Shown here: piece by piece, positions 1 through 8,253 of the stretch
Layout: each line of letters begins with the position of its first letter
Numbering within the stretch: the stretch's first letter is position 1
NCBI GenBank assembly: GCA_036491435.1
Contig: DASXBZ010000062.1
Location: 1 to 28,426 of the forward strand
Direction: 5' to 3'
Origin: Bog-473 sp036491435
GTDB lineage: Bacteria; Actinomycetota; Acidimicrobiia; Acidimicrobiales; RAAP-2
DNA: 28,426 nt
Notes under the pieces: model-generated
What the model was told of the DNA's origin: nothing
The model's input: the letters and a program-made list of their open reading frames with translations, nothing else
Databases searched by the model: none
Translations under genes and position numbers: made by a program

Positions 1-431
1 ACTACTTTTCCTGGCTGCCCCAACGTCCCCACCTCTTCAACGCGACACTGGCGCAGAACCTGCGCCTTGGTGCGCCCGAGGCCAGTGACGACGAGCTGCA
101 GGCAGTGCTCGACGCCGTCGGGCTGGCCGAGCTCATGGCGGCCCTGCCGGCCGGGCTGGACACCGCCGTCGGCCACGATGGGCTGACCCTGAGTGCGGGA
201 GAACGCCAACGGGTCGCGTTGGCCCGAGCGTTGTTACGTCAGGCTCCCGTGCTGCTGCTCGACGAGCCGACCGCCTCTCTCGACCCGCCGACCGTGGCGC
301 GGCTGGCACCTGCCATCGAGCCCTGGCTGTCGGGTCGCTCCGTGGTGGTCGCCGCGCACGAGCCCACGCTTCTGCCGCATTTCGATGCTGTCGTCACGCT
401 CAGCGCCGCCCAACCCATGGCGGTCTCATGA
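1..431 (+). CDS. cydD: CydD, C-terminal part of ABC exporter subunit (partial, 5' end outside window)
   Basis: The frame is open from base 3 and stops at 431, so only the end of the nucleotide-binding domain is present. Visible are a Q-loop-like stretch (WLPQRPHLF), the ABC signature in the variant form LSAGE followed by RQRVALARALL, the Walker B segment VLLLDEPTASLD and an H-loop (AAHEPT). Walker A and the whole membrane domain lie upstream. The stop overlaps the next start by 4 nt (ATGA), which implies translational coupling with cydC. In this family CydD pairs with CydC to form a heterodimeric inner-membrane exporter required for cytochrome bd assembly. Reported cargo is thiols (cysteine, glutathione) and, more recently, heme. 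The assignment rests mainly on the neighbour and order; alone, the fragment could be any exporter-type ABC subunit. Confidence 0.85.
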   Translation, partial: YFSWLPQRPHLFNATLAQNLRLGAPEASDDELQAVLDAVGLAELMAALPAGLDTAVGHDGLTLSAGERQRVALARALLRQAPVLLLDEPTASLDPPTVARLAPAIEPWLSGRSVVVAAHEPTLLPHFDAVVTLSAAQPMAVS

Positions 432-2101
432 GCCCGCCCCAGCGTTCGATCCGACGCGTGCTCACCGAGTCCGGCACGCCGTACGGCCGGCTTGCGGGCG
501 CCGGGCTCTTGGGCCTGGCCTCGGCCGCCGCCACAATCGGCCTGCTCGCCGGGTCGGGCTACCTCGTCGGCCGGGCCGCGCTGCGCCCCGGCCTCGACGC
601 CATCGTGGGCCTGCTGGCCGCGGTCGAGGTCCTGGCGTTCCTTCGCGGGCCGTTGCGTTATGCCGAACGCCTCGTCGGCCATGATGCCGCCCTCCGCGCT
701 CTCACCGGATGGCGCGTCTGGCTCTACGACCGGCTGTCTCCACGTGTGCCTGCCGGCTTGAGCGGGTGGCGAAGCGGAGATCTGCTCGCCCGCGCCATCG
801 ACGACGTCGACACACTGCAGGACCTCTATCTCCGCACCCTGCTCCCGGTCACGATCGCGTTGGGCGCCGCCATCATCGGCACCGTCGCGGTGGGGCTCAT
901 CCTCCCCTGGGCGGCGTTGGCCCTCGGCGCCTCGCTCGCCATCGCGTTGGTGGTGCCCGCCCTGTTTACCTGGCGACGTAGCGGCGATGACGAGATGGCC
1001 GCACTCGCCGGCTCCTTGTCGGCCGAGATCGTCGACGCTCTGGAGGGAGCCTCCGAACTGCTGGCTTTCGGCGCCGATGACGCCGCGTTGGAGAGGATCG
1101 ATGTCGCCGCGGCCCGCGCCGACGCCCTCGAGCGCCAGCACGCCCGCATCGCCGCCGGCTCGGCCCTGGTGATCCAGGTTTGCCTCGCTCTCGCGGTGAC
1201 CACGGTGCTGGCCCTCGGCGTCGTTGCCGTACACGACCACCGCATAGGCCAGGTGATGGTGGCCGTGCTCCCCTTGGCAGCGTTGGCAACCTTCGAAACG
1301 GTTCCCGGCGTCCCGCTCGCCGTGGCGCGGGCCCTGTCCGTGCGGGCGGCCGCTGACCGTCTCTATGCCCTCGACGCCGTCCCGGTGCCCGTACGCGACC
1401 CGGTGCTAACAGAACGGGTCGAGTCGGGCGTGCCCGAGGTGCGGTTCGACGACGCGGCGCTTCGGTACGGTCCGGATCTGCCGCGCGCTCTCGACGGCGT
1501 CACTTTGCGCCTCGCATCGGGTGGCCGCCTGGCGGTCACGGGTTCGAGCGGCGCCGGCAAGTCGAGCCTCGTCAACGCTCTCTTGCGTTTTTGGCCGCTC
1601 GAGACGGGCACGCTCACACTCGGCGGAACCGACGTGACACGGTTCCATCAGGCCGACGTCCGCGGCGCCATCGCGCTGGCCGACCAACGCGCCCAGCTCT
1701 TCGCGGGCACGGTGCGGTCCAACGTGACCCTGGGCCGCCCCGACGCGAGCGACGAGGAGATCGGCGCGGCCCTCCGCGCCGCCCGGCTGGCCGACTGGGT
1801 GGCAACGTTGCCGGATGGTCTCGACACCCCGGTCGGCGAGGACGGCGTGGCCATCTCGGGCGGTGAGCGACGGCGTCTCGCTGTCGCCCGCGCCCTGCTT
1901 GCACCCGGCCCGCTGCTGATCCTCGACGAGCCGACCAGCGGCCTCGATGCTGCCCTGGCCGATCATGTGGTCGAGGGTGTGTTCGCCGCCGCTGGGACGC
2001 GCAGTGTCTTGTTCATCACGCACCGCGCCGCCGAAGCGGCTCGATGCGAGGAAATCGTCAGCCTGGAAGCTGGCCGCGTGGCGTCGCGTTCGGGCGACTG
2101 A
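428..2101 (+). CDS. cydC: CydC, ABC exporter subunit for cytochrome bd assembly
   Basis: This is a 557-residue fused ABC half-transporter, the usual length for CydC. The N-terminal ~320 residues are hydrophobic, with several membrane spans (for example around residues 20-60, 130-185 and 245-285). The nucleotide-binding domain follows: Walker A GSSGAGKSS near residue 371, signature ISGGERRR near 476, Walker B LLILDEPTSG near 497 and an H-loop in FITHR near 531. The start is the ATG at 428, overlapping the cydD stop. The cydD-then-cydC arrangement is common in actinobacteria, often downstream of cydA-cydB, which would lie left of this window. The gene stops 3 bp before the end of the convergent beta-helix gene, so the two transcripts probably overlap. 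A general lipid or multidrug exporter is the alternative, but tandem half-transporters of this type are usually CydDC. Confidence 0.88.
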   Translation: MSPPQRSIRRVLTESGTPYGRLAGAGLLGLASAAATIGLLAGSGYLVGRAALRPGLDAIVGLLAAVEVLAFLRGPLRYAERLVGHDAALRALTGWRVWLYDRLSPRVPAGLSGWRSGDLLARAIDDVDTLQDLYLRTLLPVTIALGAAIIGTVAVGLILPWAALALGASLAIALVVPALFTWRRSGDDEMAALAGSLSAEIVDALEGASELLAFGADDAALERIDVAAARADALERQHARIAAGSALVIQVCLALAVTTVLALGVVAVHDHRIGQVMVAVLPLAALATFETVPGVPLAVARALSVRAAADRLYALDAVPVPVRDPVLTERVESGVPEVRFDDAALRYGPDLPRALDGVTLRLASGGRLAVTGSSGAGKSSLVNALLRFWPLETGTLTLGGTDVTRFHQADVRGAIALADQRAQLFAGTVRSNVTLGRPDASDEEIGAALRAARLADWVATLPDGLDTPVGEDGVAISGGERRRLAVARALLAPGPLLILDEPTSGLDAALADHVVEGVFAAAGTRSVLFITHRAAEAARCEEIVSLEAGRVASRSGD

Positions 2102-2104
2102 CTG

Positions 2105-3790
2105 CTACGAGGTGGCCCTGCGGTAGGCCCCTCCGACTGCTTTCGGAGCGGCCGACGCCTGCCCGCCGTGTCGGGTACTTCCCATCGACGATCCGGACGT
2201 GCACCACGCGTTCGACGGCACCCCGGCGCACGGGTCGGCCATCGTCGGCAGGCCACGCGGCAAGGGCTCGAGACGCACACCGGTCCTCGCCGGGTACACC
2301 GATCCCGCCGGGCAGGGCGCCAGGCCAGCGTCGCACTCGACCTCCGTGACCAGCGCGCCTTGGAAATTCGTCGATTTCGCCGGCACGCCGCAGGTGGGTT
2401 GCAGCAGCTCGAGGTAGGGCGGCGAACTCCCCTGTGGCCCGTGATTGTCGGCGTAACAGTTGGACGGAAGGCCAGCATGAAGGACGATCTGGCCAAAGTC
2501 GGAGTTGGCGGGGTTACCGAAGAATCCGTCGTGGACGAACGTGTTCCCCGCCAGCCTGTCGTTCTCGTCCTCGAAGACGCAGCCGAGGCCGCGCATCTGA
2601 AAGCCGCCGTAGTCGCTGCACTTCTGGTTGAGCGACGGCCTCCCCGAGTCCGGGTAGGGGATGAACAGCGTCCCCCAGGCACCATTGTTGGCGAACGTGT
2701 TGTCCAAGATGGTGTCGTTGCGCCCGCCCGACAGCGTCATCCCCGTCCCGGTCGGGGCTGCCGCCGCGCTGCCTGCCTGCGGCACGTTGGGGTTGTTGTT
2801 GTCGTGCACGTTGTTGTGGATGAACACCCAGCACGAGTGGGTATGCGTAATCGGGCTCGTTCCGCCGTTCGGACACGCGCCGTCCTGCGGCGGCGGAGGG
2901 TCGCCTGCGATCTGCGAGTTGGTGTCCACACCGTCCTTGTTGTTGTCGAACTGTGAGTTCTCGATGACGATAGATCCGCCCGAATTGGTTCCGGAGTATC
3001 CGAGGGCGCTGTTCTCCATCCAGGCGTGGTCGATGGTGACGTCACATACCTGGACGCAGGCACCGACGTACATGCCCGAGTCATTCATGTTGCTGGCGTA
3101 GATCTGATCCCAGTTGCCTGGGCCCTGCGCGTTCGAAGAGAAGATGCCGTACGCGGCCGCCGTGCTCTCGGTACCGAAGAAGCCGGTCGTCGCCGTCAGA
3201 TAACTGCCGGCATAACCGGTGAGGCCGATCTGGCCGGAGCCGTCGCCTCCGTTCCACCAGACCTGGTTGCCCGAGTCTCCCGCTCCGCCCTGGAAGTTGC
3301 ACACCGTGAGGTTCTCAATGCTGACGTCGTTCGCCTTCCACACGACGATGCCGTTCCGGCCCTGGGCCTTGCCGTCGACCACCGGGCCGAAGTTCTGATC
3401 CTGTGCGGCGGAGCTGCACGGGACGGACGAGCCCGCCTTGGTGCCGTCGACGACAACGGTGTTGCGGTTCAGCCCCCGGACGTGGAGGTCCGAGGTGGTC
3501 ACGACCACGCCGCCGTGATCACCGGTGGACAGCTGCGCGGCCGAGGTCACGTTGGCGTCGTCGGTCTCGTGGTAGTCGCCCGGGGCGACGAGGATCCAGT
3601 CCCCCGGCTGGGCTGCGTTGACGGCCGCCTGGATCGAGGCGTACTTCCCGGCCATGCCGTGGTAGGTGCCGACGAGTAGGACGGCGGCTGTGTTCGGGCT
3701 GTCCGCCAACGCTGATCCGGCAAGGGCCAGTGCGGCCAGTAAGGCCACGACCCCGACAACCATCCGTACTGACCTGGCCCGCAACGCCAT
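2105..3790 (-). CDS. Secreted right-handed parallel beta-helix protein
   Basis: The product has 561 residues. It begins with a clear signal peptide: a basic N-terminus, a hydrophobic core at residues 11-25 and an ALA cleavage motif near 27-29. A pectate-lyase-like or NosD-like pattern follows. An early segment (IQAAVNAAQPGDWILVAPGDY) is the typical first coil of secreted beta-helix proteins. Later come repeated strands such as VSIENLTVCNF, VTIDHAWMEN, IVIENSQFDNN, VFIHNNVHDNN and DTILDNTFANN. Many cysteines suggest extracellular disulfides. No lyase catalytic residues are identifiable by eye, so the substrate (probably a polysaccharide or a surface ligand) is unknown. The ATG at 3790 follows a purine-rich ribosome site (AAGGGGGAAG). 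The gene diverges from the TetR-type regulator, which may control it. The C-terminal 60 residues are low in predicted structure. Confidence 0.85.
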   Translation of the reverse strand: MALRARSVRMVVGVVALLAALALAGSALADSPNTAAVLLVGTYHGMAGKYASIQAAVNAAQPGDWILVAPGDYHETDDANVTSAAQLSTGDHGGVVVTTSDLHVRGLNRNTVVVDGTKAGSSVPCSSAAQDQNFGPVVDGKAQGRNGIVVWKANDVSIENLTVCNFQGGAGDSGNQVWWNGGDGSGQIGLTGYAGSYLTATTGFFGTESTAAAYGIFSSNAQGPGNWDQIYASNMNDSGMYVGACVQVCDVTIDHAWMENSALGYSGTNSGGSIVIENSQFDNNKDGVDTNSQIAGDPPPPQDGACPNGGTSPITHTHSCWVFIHNNVHDNNNPNVPQAGSAAAAPTGTGMTLSGGRNDTILDNTFANNGAWGTLFIPYPDSGRPSLNQKCSDYGGFQMRGLGCVFEDENDRLAGNTFVHDGFFGNPANSDFGQIVLHAGLPSNCYADNHGPQGSSPPYLELLQPTCGVPAKSTNFQGALVTEVECDAGLAPCPAGSVYPARTGVRLEPLPRGLPTMADPCAGVPSNAWCTSGSSMGSTRHGGQASAAPKAVGGAYRRATS

Positions 3791-3809
3791 CTACTTCCCC
3801 CTTGTCGGC

Positions 3810-3833
3810 CCTGCAGGCTCGATGCCTAGCAGG
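3810..3833 (-). promoter_or_regulatory. Hairpin in the leader of the beta-helix gene
   Basis: CCTGCAGGC and GCCTaGCAGG can pair into a 9-bp stem with one bulged A and the loop TCGAT. The hairpin lies 20-43 nt upstream of the ATG at 3790, just upstream of the ribosome site. It could be an operator, a leader structure controlling translation, or chance in GC-rich DNA. No known riboswitch is recognised. Confidence 0.35.
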
Positions 3834-3959
3834 TCCCGGACCGACCCGAAATGGCCTTTTGACACAGGGATTGTTACATGTGAGCCTGTGCCCCCTGGAC
3901 AGGTGGTCGCGCACCTGGTGGAGCGTCGATCGGCGGTGACCGGCGCTGCGGGCGCAAGT

Positions 3960-3992
3960 ATCAAGCGACCGTTTGATTCTCCCTGTGACAGG
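3960..3992. promoter_or_regulatory. Two adjacent palindromes, candidate TetR-family operators
   Basis: Bases 3960-3977 read as an 18-bp dyad, ATCAAnCGnnCGnTTGAT, with 7 of 9 positions paired. Five bases later, CCTGT-G-ACAGG (3982-3992) is a perfect 5-bp dyad. Both lie in the 262-bp gap (3791-4052) between the divergent beta-helix and TetR-type genes, 60-93 bp upstream of the regulator's ATG. TetR regulators typically bind 15-20 bp dyads next to their own gene. A third inverted pair, CACAGG/CCTGTG at 3863-3868 and 3885-3890, shares the CCTGTG half-site. No convincing -10 box was found in the gap; an isolated TTGACA occurs at 3859-3864. Confidence 0.45.
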
Positions 3993-4052
3993 AAGGTGCA
4001 CTCGGTGAGTCCGAGCTCGAATCTGGCGACGAGCGGTACAAGCGGTGGAGAC

Positions 4053-4772
4053 ATGAAGATCGGACAACCCTTGGTGGAGCTTTTGCCGCCCGAGTTCGCG
4101 TTGACCGAGCTCGACGGCGAAACGGCGCCGGGGTCGACGGCGAAGGATGGCCGGGTGGCCCGGGGGCAGCGCACACGCCGCAACGTGGCCGAAGCCGTCA
4201 TGGAGCTGCTGCGCGAGGGTGACTCGGAGCCGACGGCACGGGCGGTGGCCCAGCGTGCGGGCGTCTCGCTCCGTCTGGTGTTCCACCACTTCAGCGAGAT
4301 GGATGACCTGTACCACTACGTGGCCGCACTCCAGCTGCGGCGCCAGTGGTCGGCGATGCCCCGCGTCTCCGCCAAGCTCTCATTGGCCACCCGCATCGAG
4401 CGCACGGTCGCGCACCGTGCCGCACTCTACGAAGAGATCTCCCCGATCCGCCGCGCGCTGGTGCGCAGGATGCCCTCGTCCAAGGGGGTGACCGCGACAC
4501 TGGCAGCCGCGGACGGGCTGCTACTTGAGAGCGTCAAGGAGACGTTCGCCCCCGAGCTGGCCGCGCTCAGCACGAGCTCCCGTCTTGAGGTCCTCGAGGC
4601 CCTGGACGTGGCGTCGTCGTGGGAGGCGTGGGAACGGCTCCGCAGCGGCTCTCTGTTGCAGGTGCGCGGCGCGAAGCGGGTCATGACGCGCATGCTCGAA
4701 TCTTTGTGCGCGCCCGCCGTCGGCACGCGGCGCCGCAGCGAGGTCGGAGTGGCTGCTGTCGCGGTCTCCTGA
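4053..4772 (+). CDS. TetR-family transcriptional regulator
   Basis: The open frame runs much further upstream, into the antisense of the beta-helix gene. The ATG at 4053 is chosen because GGTGGAG sits just before it and because the upstream part is compositionally a shadow. This gives 239 residues. A helix-turn-helix occupies about residues 57-90 (TARAVAQRAGVSLRLVFHHF then SEMDDLYHYV), the usual TetR N-terminal DNA-binding unit. It is preceded by an unusually long, probably disordered tail of ~35 residues. The rest is the variable ligand-binding helical domain, so the effector cannot be read. It probably binds the palindromes in the upstream gap and regulates itself and perhaps the divergent beta-helix gene; that link is inference. 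A start nearer residue 35 is possible. Confidence 0.82.
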   Translation: MKIGQPLVELLPPEFALTELDGETAPGSTAKDGRVARGQRTRRNVAEAVMELLREGDSEPTARAVAQRAGVSLRLVFHHFSEMDDLYHYVAALQLRRQWSAMPRVSAKLSLATRIERTVAHRAALYEEISPIRRALVRRMPSSKGVTATLAAADGLLLESVKETFAPELAALSTSSRLEVLEALDVASSWEAWERLRSGSLLQVRGAKRVMTRMLESLCAPAVGTRRRSEVGVAAVAVS

Positions 4773-4788
4773 GCAAGCGATCTCCGCA

Positions 4789-4804
4789 GGACCGAACCCG
4801 GTCC
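4789..4804. terminator. Hairpin between convergent genes, possible terminator
   Basis: GGACCG-AACC-CGGTCC forms a 6-bp stem with a 4-nt loop. It lies in the 79-bp gap between the TetR-type gene and the convergent DUF2889 gene. There is no T-run on either side, so intrinsic termination would be atypical; high-GC actinobacteria often show such U-less hairpins. Confidence 0.35.
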
Positions 4805-4851
4805 GCCGAGGTCGTCGGCCGCAGCTGCGATCAACACAGACCGCCTTTTGA

Positions 4852-5526
4852 TCAGCGAGATTCGTCGGCGGCGCTATGGCCCGAGTCGCCTTCCGCAATT
4901 CGGCGACGGATTTCTGCGACCGTGGGTGCGGGATAGGCGCCGAACATGCCCGGCCGCCACCCGGCGGCGATCTTCTGAGACCCCGGGCCTTCGTCGATGA
5001 ACACGTGACACGTGTTGGCCAAGAAGTCGAGAGCGCGCCCACCGTCCGGATACACGCCGGCCTTCTCGAACTCCTGTGCGGCCGCCGACGTCACCGACTG
5101 GACCACTGCCGGTCCGATCGCCCGGGCCAGGAACTCGAGATGGCTGCAGCCGCGCTCGCGCCCGAAGCGCTCCTGCACGCCCGACGTGTAGCCCCGCGCC
5201 ACCGACAGGCCGATCAACTCTGAGAACTTCGGCTCGATGACCGTACACTCAGCGTGCGGGAAGGTCTTCATGTCGGCGACCGCGTCGATGATTGTCATGT
5301 CGGCGCGACGGACCACGATCGCCAGCTCCATGCGATGAAGCTCTCGCGGACCGGACTCGCCACTCGCCCAGGGGCGAACGTCGGCCAGGGTGCCGATGAC
5401 GACCAGGTGCTCGCCGCGGACGAACACTTCGATCTCGATGGTGCGGCGATGGACGGGTGGTTCGTCGGATCCTGGCGACGGACGCAACGAGGCGACGGTC
5501 GGCGCAGGGTGGGATCTCTCAGGCAC
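4852..5526 (-). CDS. DUF2889 family protein
   Basis: The product has about 224 residues from the GTG at 5526, which overlaps the upstream phosphatase stop by 8 nt. TTG at 5568 and GTG at 5547 are other in-frame starts. Features match the DUF2889 family: an early basic/beta segment (HRRTIEIEVFVRGEHLVVIG), a central stretch with 'MTIIDAVADMKTFPHAEC', and the conserved GCSHL near residues 126-130. The function of the family is not established, and no catalytic motif is evident. It is the last gene of the six-gene minus-strand operon, so it may share a pathway with the upstream enzymes, but nothing in the sequence says which. No signal peptide or membrane span is present; it should be cytoplasmic. 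Confidence 0.8.
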   Translation of the reverse strand: MPERSHPAPTVASLRPSPGSDEPPVHRRTIEIEVFVRGEHLVVIGTLADVRPWASGESGPRELHRMELAIVVRRADMTIIDAVADMKTFPHAECTVIEPKFSELIGLSVARGYTSGVQERFGRERGCSHLEFLARAIGPAVVQSVTSAAAQEFEKAGVYPDGGRALDFLANTCHVFIDEGPGSQKIAAGWRPGMFGAYPAPTVAEIRRRIAEGDSGHSAADESR

Positions 5527-6145
5527 GGCGAGATTGTGGCGTCCCACTCCGCTCGGGCGCCAACGCAACTTCGTTGAAGCCGTGCAGGATTGGTGCGTCG
5601 CGGTTCCAGCTGATCCGGGTCACCGAGGCTGTCCGCAGATAGAGCCGCCAGTACAGGTCGGGCGTCCCGAGCGCCCAGGCCACCGCCGCTTTGATCGGCG
5701 TGACATGGCTCACGACGACGACATCGCCGTCGGCACGTCGTGCCCCCTTCCCGTCGGCCGCGAACAATTGCTCGCACGCCTCGGCGATCCGGACGTCGAC
5801 TTCGGCCAGTGACTCACCGTCCACCGGGCAGAAGTCGCGGTCGCGCTGCCACTTCTGCCACACGTCGGCGGGGATGTCGCCCAAAGGCTGGCACTCGAAC
5901 TCGCCGTAATCGACCTCGATCCACCGCTCGTCGATGACGACGGGGAGGGCAAGCCCGAGCAGTTCGGCCGTGTCGGTGGCGCGGCGGAGCGGGCTCGAAC
6001 GGACTTCGACAACCGGGCGCTCGAGCAGGGTGGGTACCGCGGCGGCCTGGGCCCGGCCGGTCTCGGTCAGCTCGGCGTCGGTGCGTCCCAACAGCAGGCC
6101 CTGCGCATTCGCCACCGACTCGCCGTGGCGGACCAGGATCAGCAC
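5519..6145 (-). CDS. Histidine phosphatase family protein (phosphoglycerate-mutase-like)
   Basis: The product has 208 residues. It opens with the catalytic RHGE motif at residues 6-9. R54 (in SSPLRRA) and the second phosphate-pocket histidine H147 (in SHVTPIK) follow, and E77 or E82 is a candidate acid. These form the 2H-phosphatase active site, which acts through a phosphohistidine intermediate. The substrate is not readable: family members include phosphatases of sugar phosphates, alpha-ribazole phosphate and nucleotides, and true mutases. The GTG start at 6145 puts the RHG motif at the usual position, 16 nt after the stop of the zinc-ribbon gene. Actinobacteria often have a related domain next to the zinc-ribbon protein, sometimes fused to RNase H; no RNase H domain is present here. 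Confidence 0.88.
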   Translation of the reverse strand: MLILVRHGESVANAQGLLLGRTDAELTETGRAQAAAVPTLLERPVVEVRSSPLRRATDTAELLGLALPVVIDERWIEVDYGEFECQPLGDIPADVWQKWQRDRDFCPVDGESLAEVDVRIAEACEQLFAADGKGARRADGDVVVVSHVTPIKAAVAWALGTPDLYWRLYLRTASVTRISWNRDAPILHGFNEVALAPERSGTPQSRRA

Positions 6146-6161
6146 CGAGTGGGCTCGACCC

Positions 6162-6881
6162 TCACGTCGGGATCAAGATGCGGCCGCACTGCTCGCAGGT
6201 CGCGACCTCACCCGGGGGCAGCGCTCGGATCCGCTCGACCTCCATGGACGGGAGCTCCAGGTGGCACCCGTCGCAGTGGCTCCCGATCAGACGCGCGGCC
6301 CCCGTCCCCTTCAACCTGGCGCGCAGGGTCTCGTACCGGTCGGACAGGGCGGTCGGAAGCTGCGCCGCTTCGGCGGCACGCGACCCGGCGGCCGAGGCGA
6401 TGGCCGCATCGAGGTCGAGACGCTCCTGCTCGACCTGCTCCTGCAGCTCCTTTGCCCGCTCTTCGAGCGGGGCCATCCGCTGGCGTCGCGCCGCCATCTC
6501 GGCGTCGATCGGATCCGCTTCGAGCATCGCCACGAGCTCGAGCTCCTCGAGATCCGCTCGGCGGTCCGTCAGGTGCTTGACCTCTTCGTTCATCGCCTGC
6601 AGGTCGCGCGCCGACGAGCTGGTGGCGGCGTAGAGGCGCTTCTCGACGTGGTCCCGTCGCTCGGTGATGCCGGCGATCTGCTCCTCGAGGCCCTTCTGTG
6701 TCGCGGTCAGTGCGGCTCGGCGGCCGGCCGCGTCCGCCTGCTCGGCCCCGAGGCGGCCCAGCTCGGCCTCGACGGCGGCCAGGCCGGACGTCTCGACCAA
6801 GGCATCCCGCCGGTGCTCCATCTGGGTGATGGAGGTGTCGAGGTCCTGCACCGCGAGGAGGTGGGTGAAGGTGTCGCTCAC
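6162..6881 (-). CDS. Coiled-coil protein with C-terminal C4 zinc ribbon
   Basis: The product has 239 residues. About residues 8-170 are charged heptad-like helix, predicted to be a long antiparallel coiled coil. The C-terminus carries CDGC (C203, C206) and CEQC (C229, C232), a four-cysteine zinc ribbon of the zf-RING_7/CdsZ-like type. Family members are widespread and poorly defined; a role in nucleic-acid or ribosome-related processes has been suggested. The ATG start overlaps the stop of the Nudix gene by 4 nt (6878-6881), so the two are translationally coupled. Elsewhere these genes often sit beside the Nif3/YqfO family and RNase H or histidine phosphatase genes. The phosphatase is retained here and Nif3 is not in the window. 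Confidence 0.87.
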   Translation of the reverse strand: MSDTFTHLLAVQDLDTSITQMEHRRDALVETSGLAAVEAELGRLGAEQADAAGRRAALTATQKGLEEQIAGITERRDHVEKRLYAATSSSARDLQAMNEEVKHLTDRRADLEELELVAMLEADPIDAEMAARRQRMAPLEERAKELQEQVEQERLDLDAAIASAAGSRAAEAAQLPTALSDRYETLRARLKGTGAARLIGSHCDGCHLELPSMEVERIRALPPGEVATCEQCGRILIPT

Positions 6882-7444
6882 GGTGCACCGTGGCCCGCCG
6901 GGGCAGCCTCGCCGGCTTCGTAGGCGGCGCGGGCCGCGGCCAGCGCGTCGACCAGCGCGGCATCGGCCATGGCCATCGCTTCGTCCCAGTCACACCAGCG
7001 GGCGTCGGGGCTTTCGCCGGGCGGTGGGTGCGGGTCGTCGTCGCCGGCGAGCAAGAGGTAGCGAAGGTCGAGGTGCGTGTGACCGAGCGCCGCATCGTGC
7101 ACGTCGAGGTGGATCAGGCACGGGCCCGAGGCCGGGTGTTCGACCGCCAGGCCGAGTTCTTCGGTCGCTTCGCGGCGGGCGGCGACGTCGGCCGTCTCAC
7201 CGGCGTCGATGTGACCGCCCGGCTGCATCCAGATGCCGAGGCGCTTGTGCAGGTGCAGCACTGTGCCGCGGCGGCCCACGACGATGCCCGAGGCCGTGAC
7301 GTGTGTCGGGTCGGCATGCTCGTCGCAGGGTGCCGGCAGCTCCTGCAATTCCTCGAGGAAGCGTGCCTTGGCCGCGGCCTCCCGCGGCAACGCCGGCTCG
7401 TGACCTTCGACGAGTGTCCGCAGGCCCGCCGTGGTGGCGCCCAT
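6878..7444 (-). CDS. Nudix hydrolase
   Basis: A complete Nudix box, G-x5-E-x7-R-E-x2-E-E-x-G, is present in GHIDAGE followed by TADVAARREATEELGL. It supplies the Mg-binding glutamates used to hydrolyse nucleoside diphosphate-X compounds. The ATG at 7444 gives 188 residues; a GTG at 7462 (194 residues) would overlap the PhzF-like stop by 7 nt and is about as likely. The protein is somewhat long for a minimal Nudix domain, with ~45 extra N-terminal residues. Specificity (nucleotide sugar, ADP-ribose, oxidised nucleotide or other) cannot be read. The gene lies in the six-gene operon and is coupled to the zinc-ribbon gene downstream. Confidence 0.88.
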   Translation of the reverse strand: MGATTAGLRTLVEGHEPALPREAAAKARFLEELQELPAPCDEHADPTHVTASGIVVGRRGTVLHLHKRLGIWMQPGGHIDAGETADVAARREATEELGLAVEHPASGPCLIHLDVHDAALGHTHLDLRYLLLAGDDDPHPPPGESPDARWCDWDEAMAMADAALVDALAAARAAYEAGEAAPAGHGAP

Positions 7445-7455
7445 GGGGGGACTGA

Positions 7456-8253
7456 TTAGCACAGGTGACCCGTGAACACCGTGGTCGCGTGACCGGCGAT
7501 CCGGACCCGCTCACCCTCCGGCCGCACGTAGAGGGTCGCGCCGCGGTGGGAGAGCTGGCGCGCCACCAGGTCACTGCGGTCCAGCTCGCCGGCCCAGTAC
7601 GGGCCGGCTGAGCACTGGGCTGAGCCCGTCGCGGAGTCCTCGGGGATGCCGACGTTGGGCCCGAACACCCGCAGCACGTAGTCAGCTCGCGATGCCGGCT
7701 CGGCCGCCGCAGTGAGGAGGAGCGCCTTCTCCCCCGTTGCGGCGATGGCGTCGAGGTCTGGCTCGTAGGCGCGCACTCCCTCGGCCGAGGAGAGCACCAC
7801 GAACGTGAAGAAAGCGGTGTGGCCGCGGTGCACGACCGAACCCGGCCACTGCGCCGCCAGGCACTCGGGCAGCGGTCGGGCGACGACGGGGTCCGCCGGG
7901 AAGTCGAGGACGACGCGGTCGCCGTCGAAGGCCGCGTGCAAGGGGCCGCTCTTGGTATGGAAGGTGAGTGGTGCCGTGCCGTCGACCGTCCCCCACTGCC
8001 GGAGCGCGTGGGCGGAGGCAAGCGTGGCGTGACCGCAGAGGTCGATCTCGGTGGCCGGCGAGAACCAGCGCAGTCCGTACGTCGTCGGCCGGTCACCCGG
8101 GACGAGGAAAGCCGTCTCGGCGATGCCGAGCTCGAAGGCGATCGACTGCATGCGCGCCTCGTCGAGGGGCGCATCGAGCAGGCAGACGCCGGCCGGGTTG
8201 CCGCCGAAGGGCGCGTCGCTGAAGGCGTCGACCCAGGCGAGAGGGATGGTCAT
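7456..8253 (-). CDS. PhzF-family isomerase/epimerase
   Basis: The product has 265 residues, normal for PhzF-fold proteins (two diaminopimelate-epimerase-like halves). The catalytic glutamate of PhzF corresponds to E46 here (GIAETAF). The conserved segments DLCGHATLASAHAL (about 72-85) and EDSATGSAQC mark the two halves. The ATG at 8253 is preferred over the GTG at 8262 because it overlaps the aminotransferase stop in an ATGA. PhzF itself acts in phenazine biosynthesis, but most homologues outside phenazine clusters have unknown substrates. No other phenazine gene is present here, so phenazine production should not be inferred. Its partner upstream is a PLP aminotransferase, so an amino-acid-derived substrate is plausible. 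Confidence 0.87.
   Translation of the reverse strand: MTIPLAWVDAFSDAPFGGNPAGVCLLDAPLDEARMQSIAFELGIAETAFLVPGDRPTTYGLRWFSPATEIDLCGHATLASAHALRQWGTVDGTAPLTFHTKSGPLHAAFDGDRVVLDFPADPVVARPLPECLAAQWPGSVVHRGHTAFFTFVVLSSAEGVRAYEPDLDAIAATGEKALLLTAAAEPASRADYVLRVFGPNVGIPEDSATGSAQCSAGPYWAGELDRSDLVARQLSHRGATLYVRPEGERVRIAGHATTVFTGHLC

Noticed and set aside
3666..4052. Upstream extension of the TetR-type open frame by 129 residues
   Set aside because: It runs antisense through the beta-helix signal-peptide region, lacks conserved sequence, and a good ribosome site precedes the ATG at 4053.
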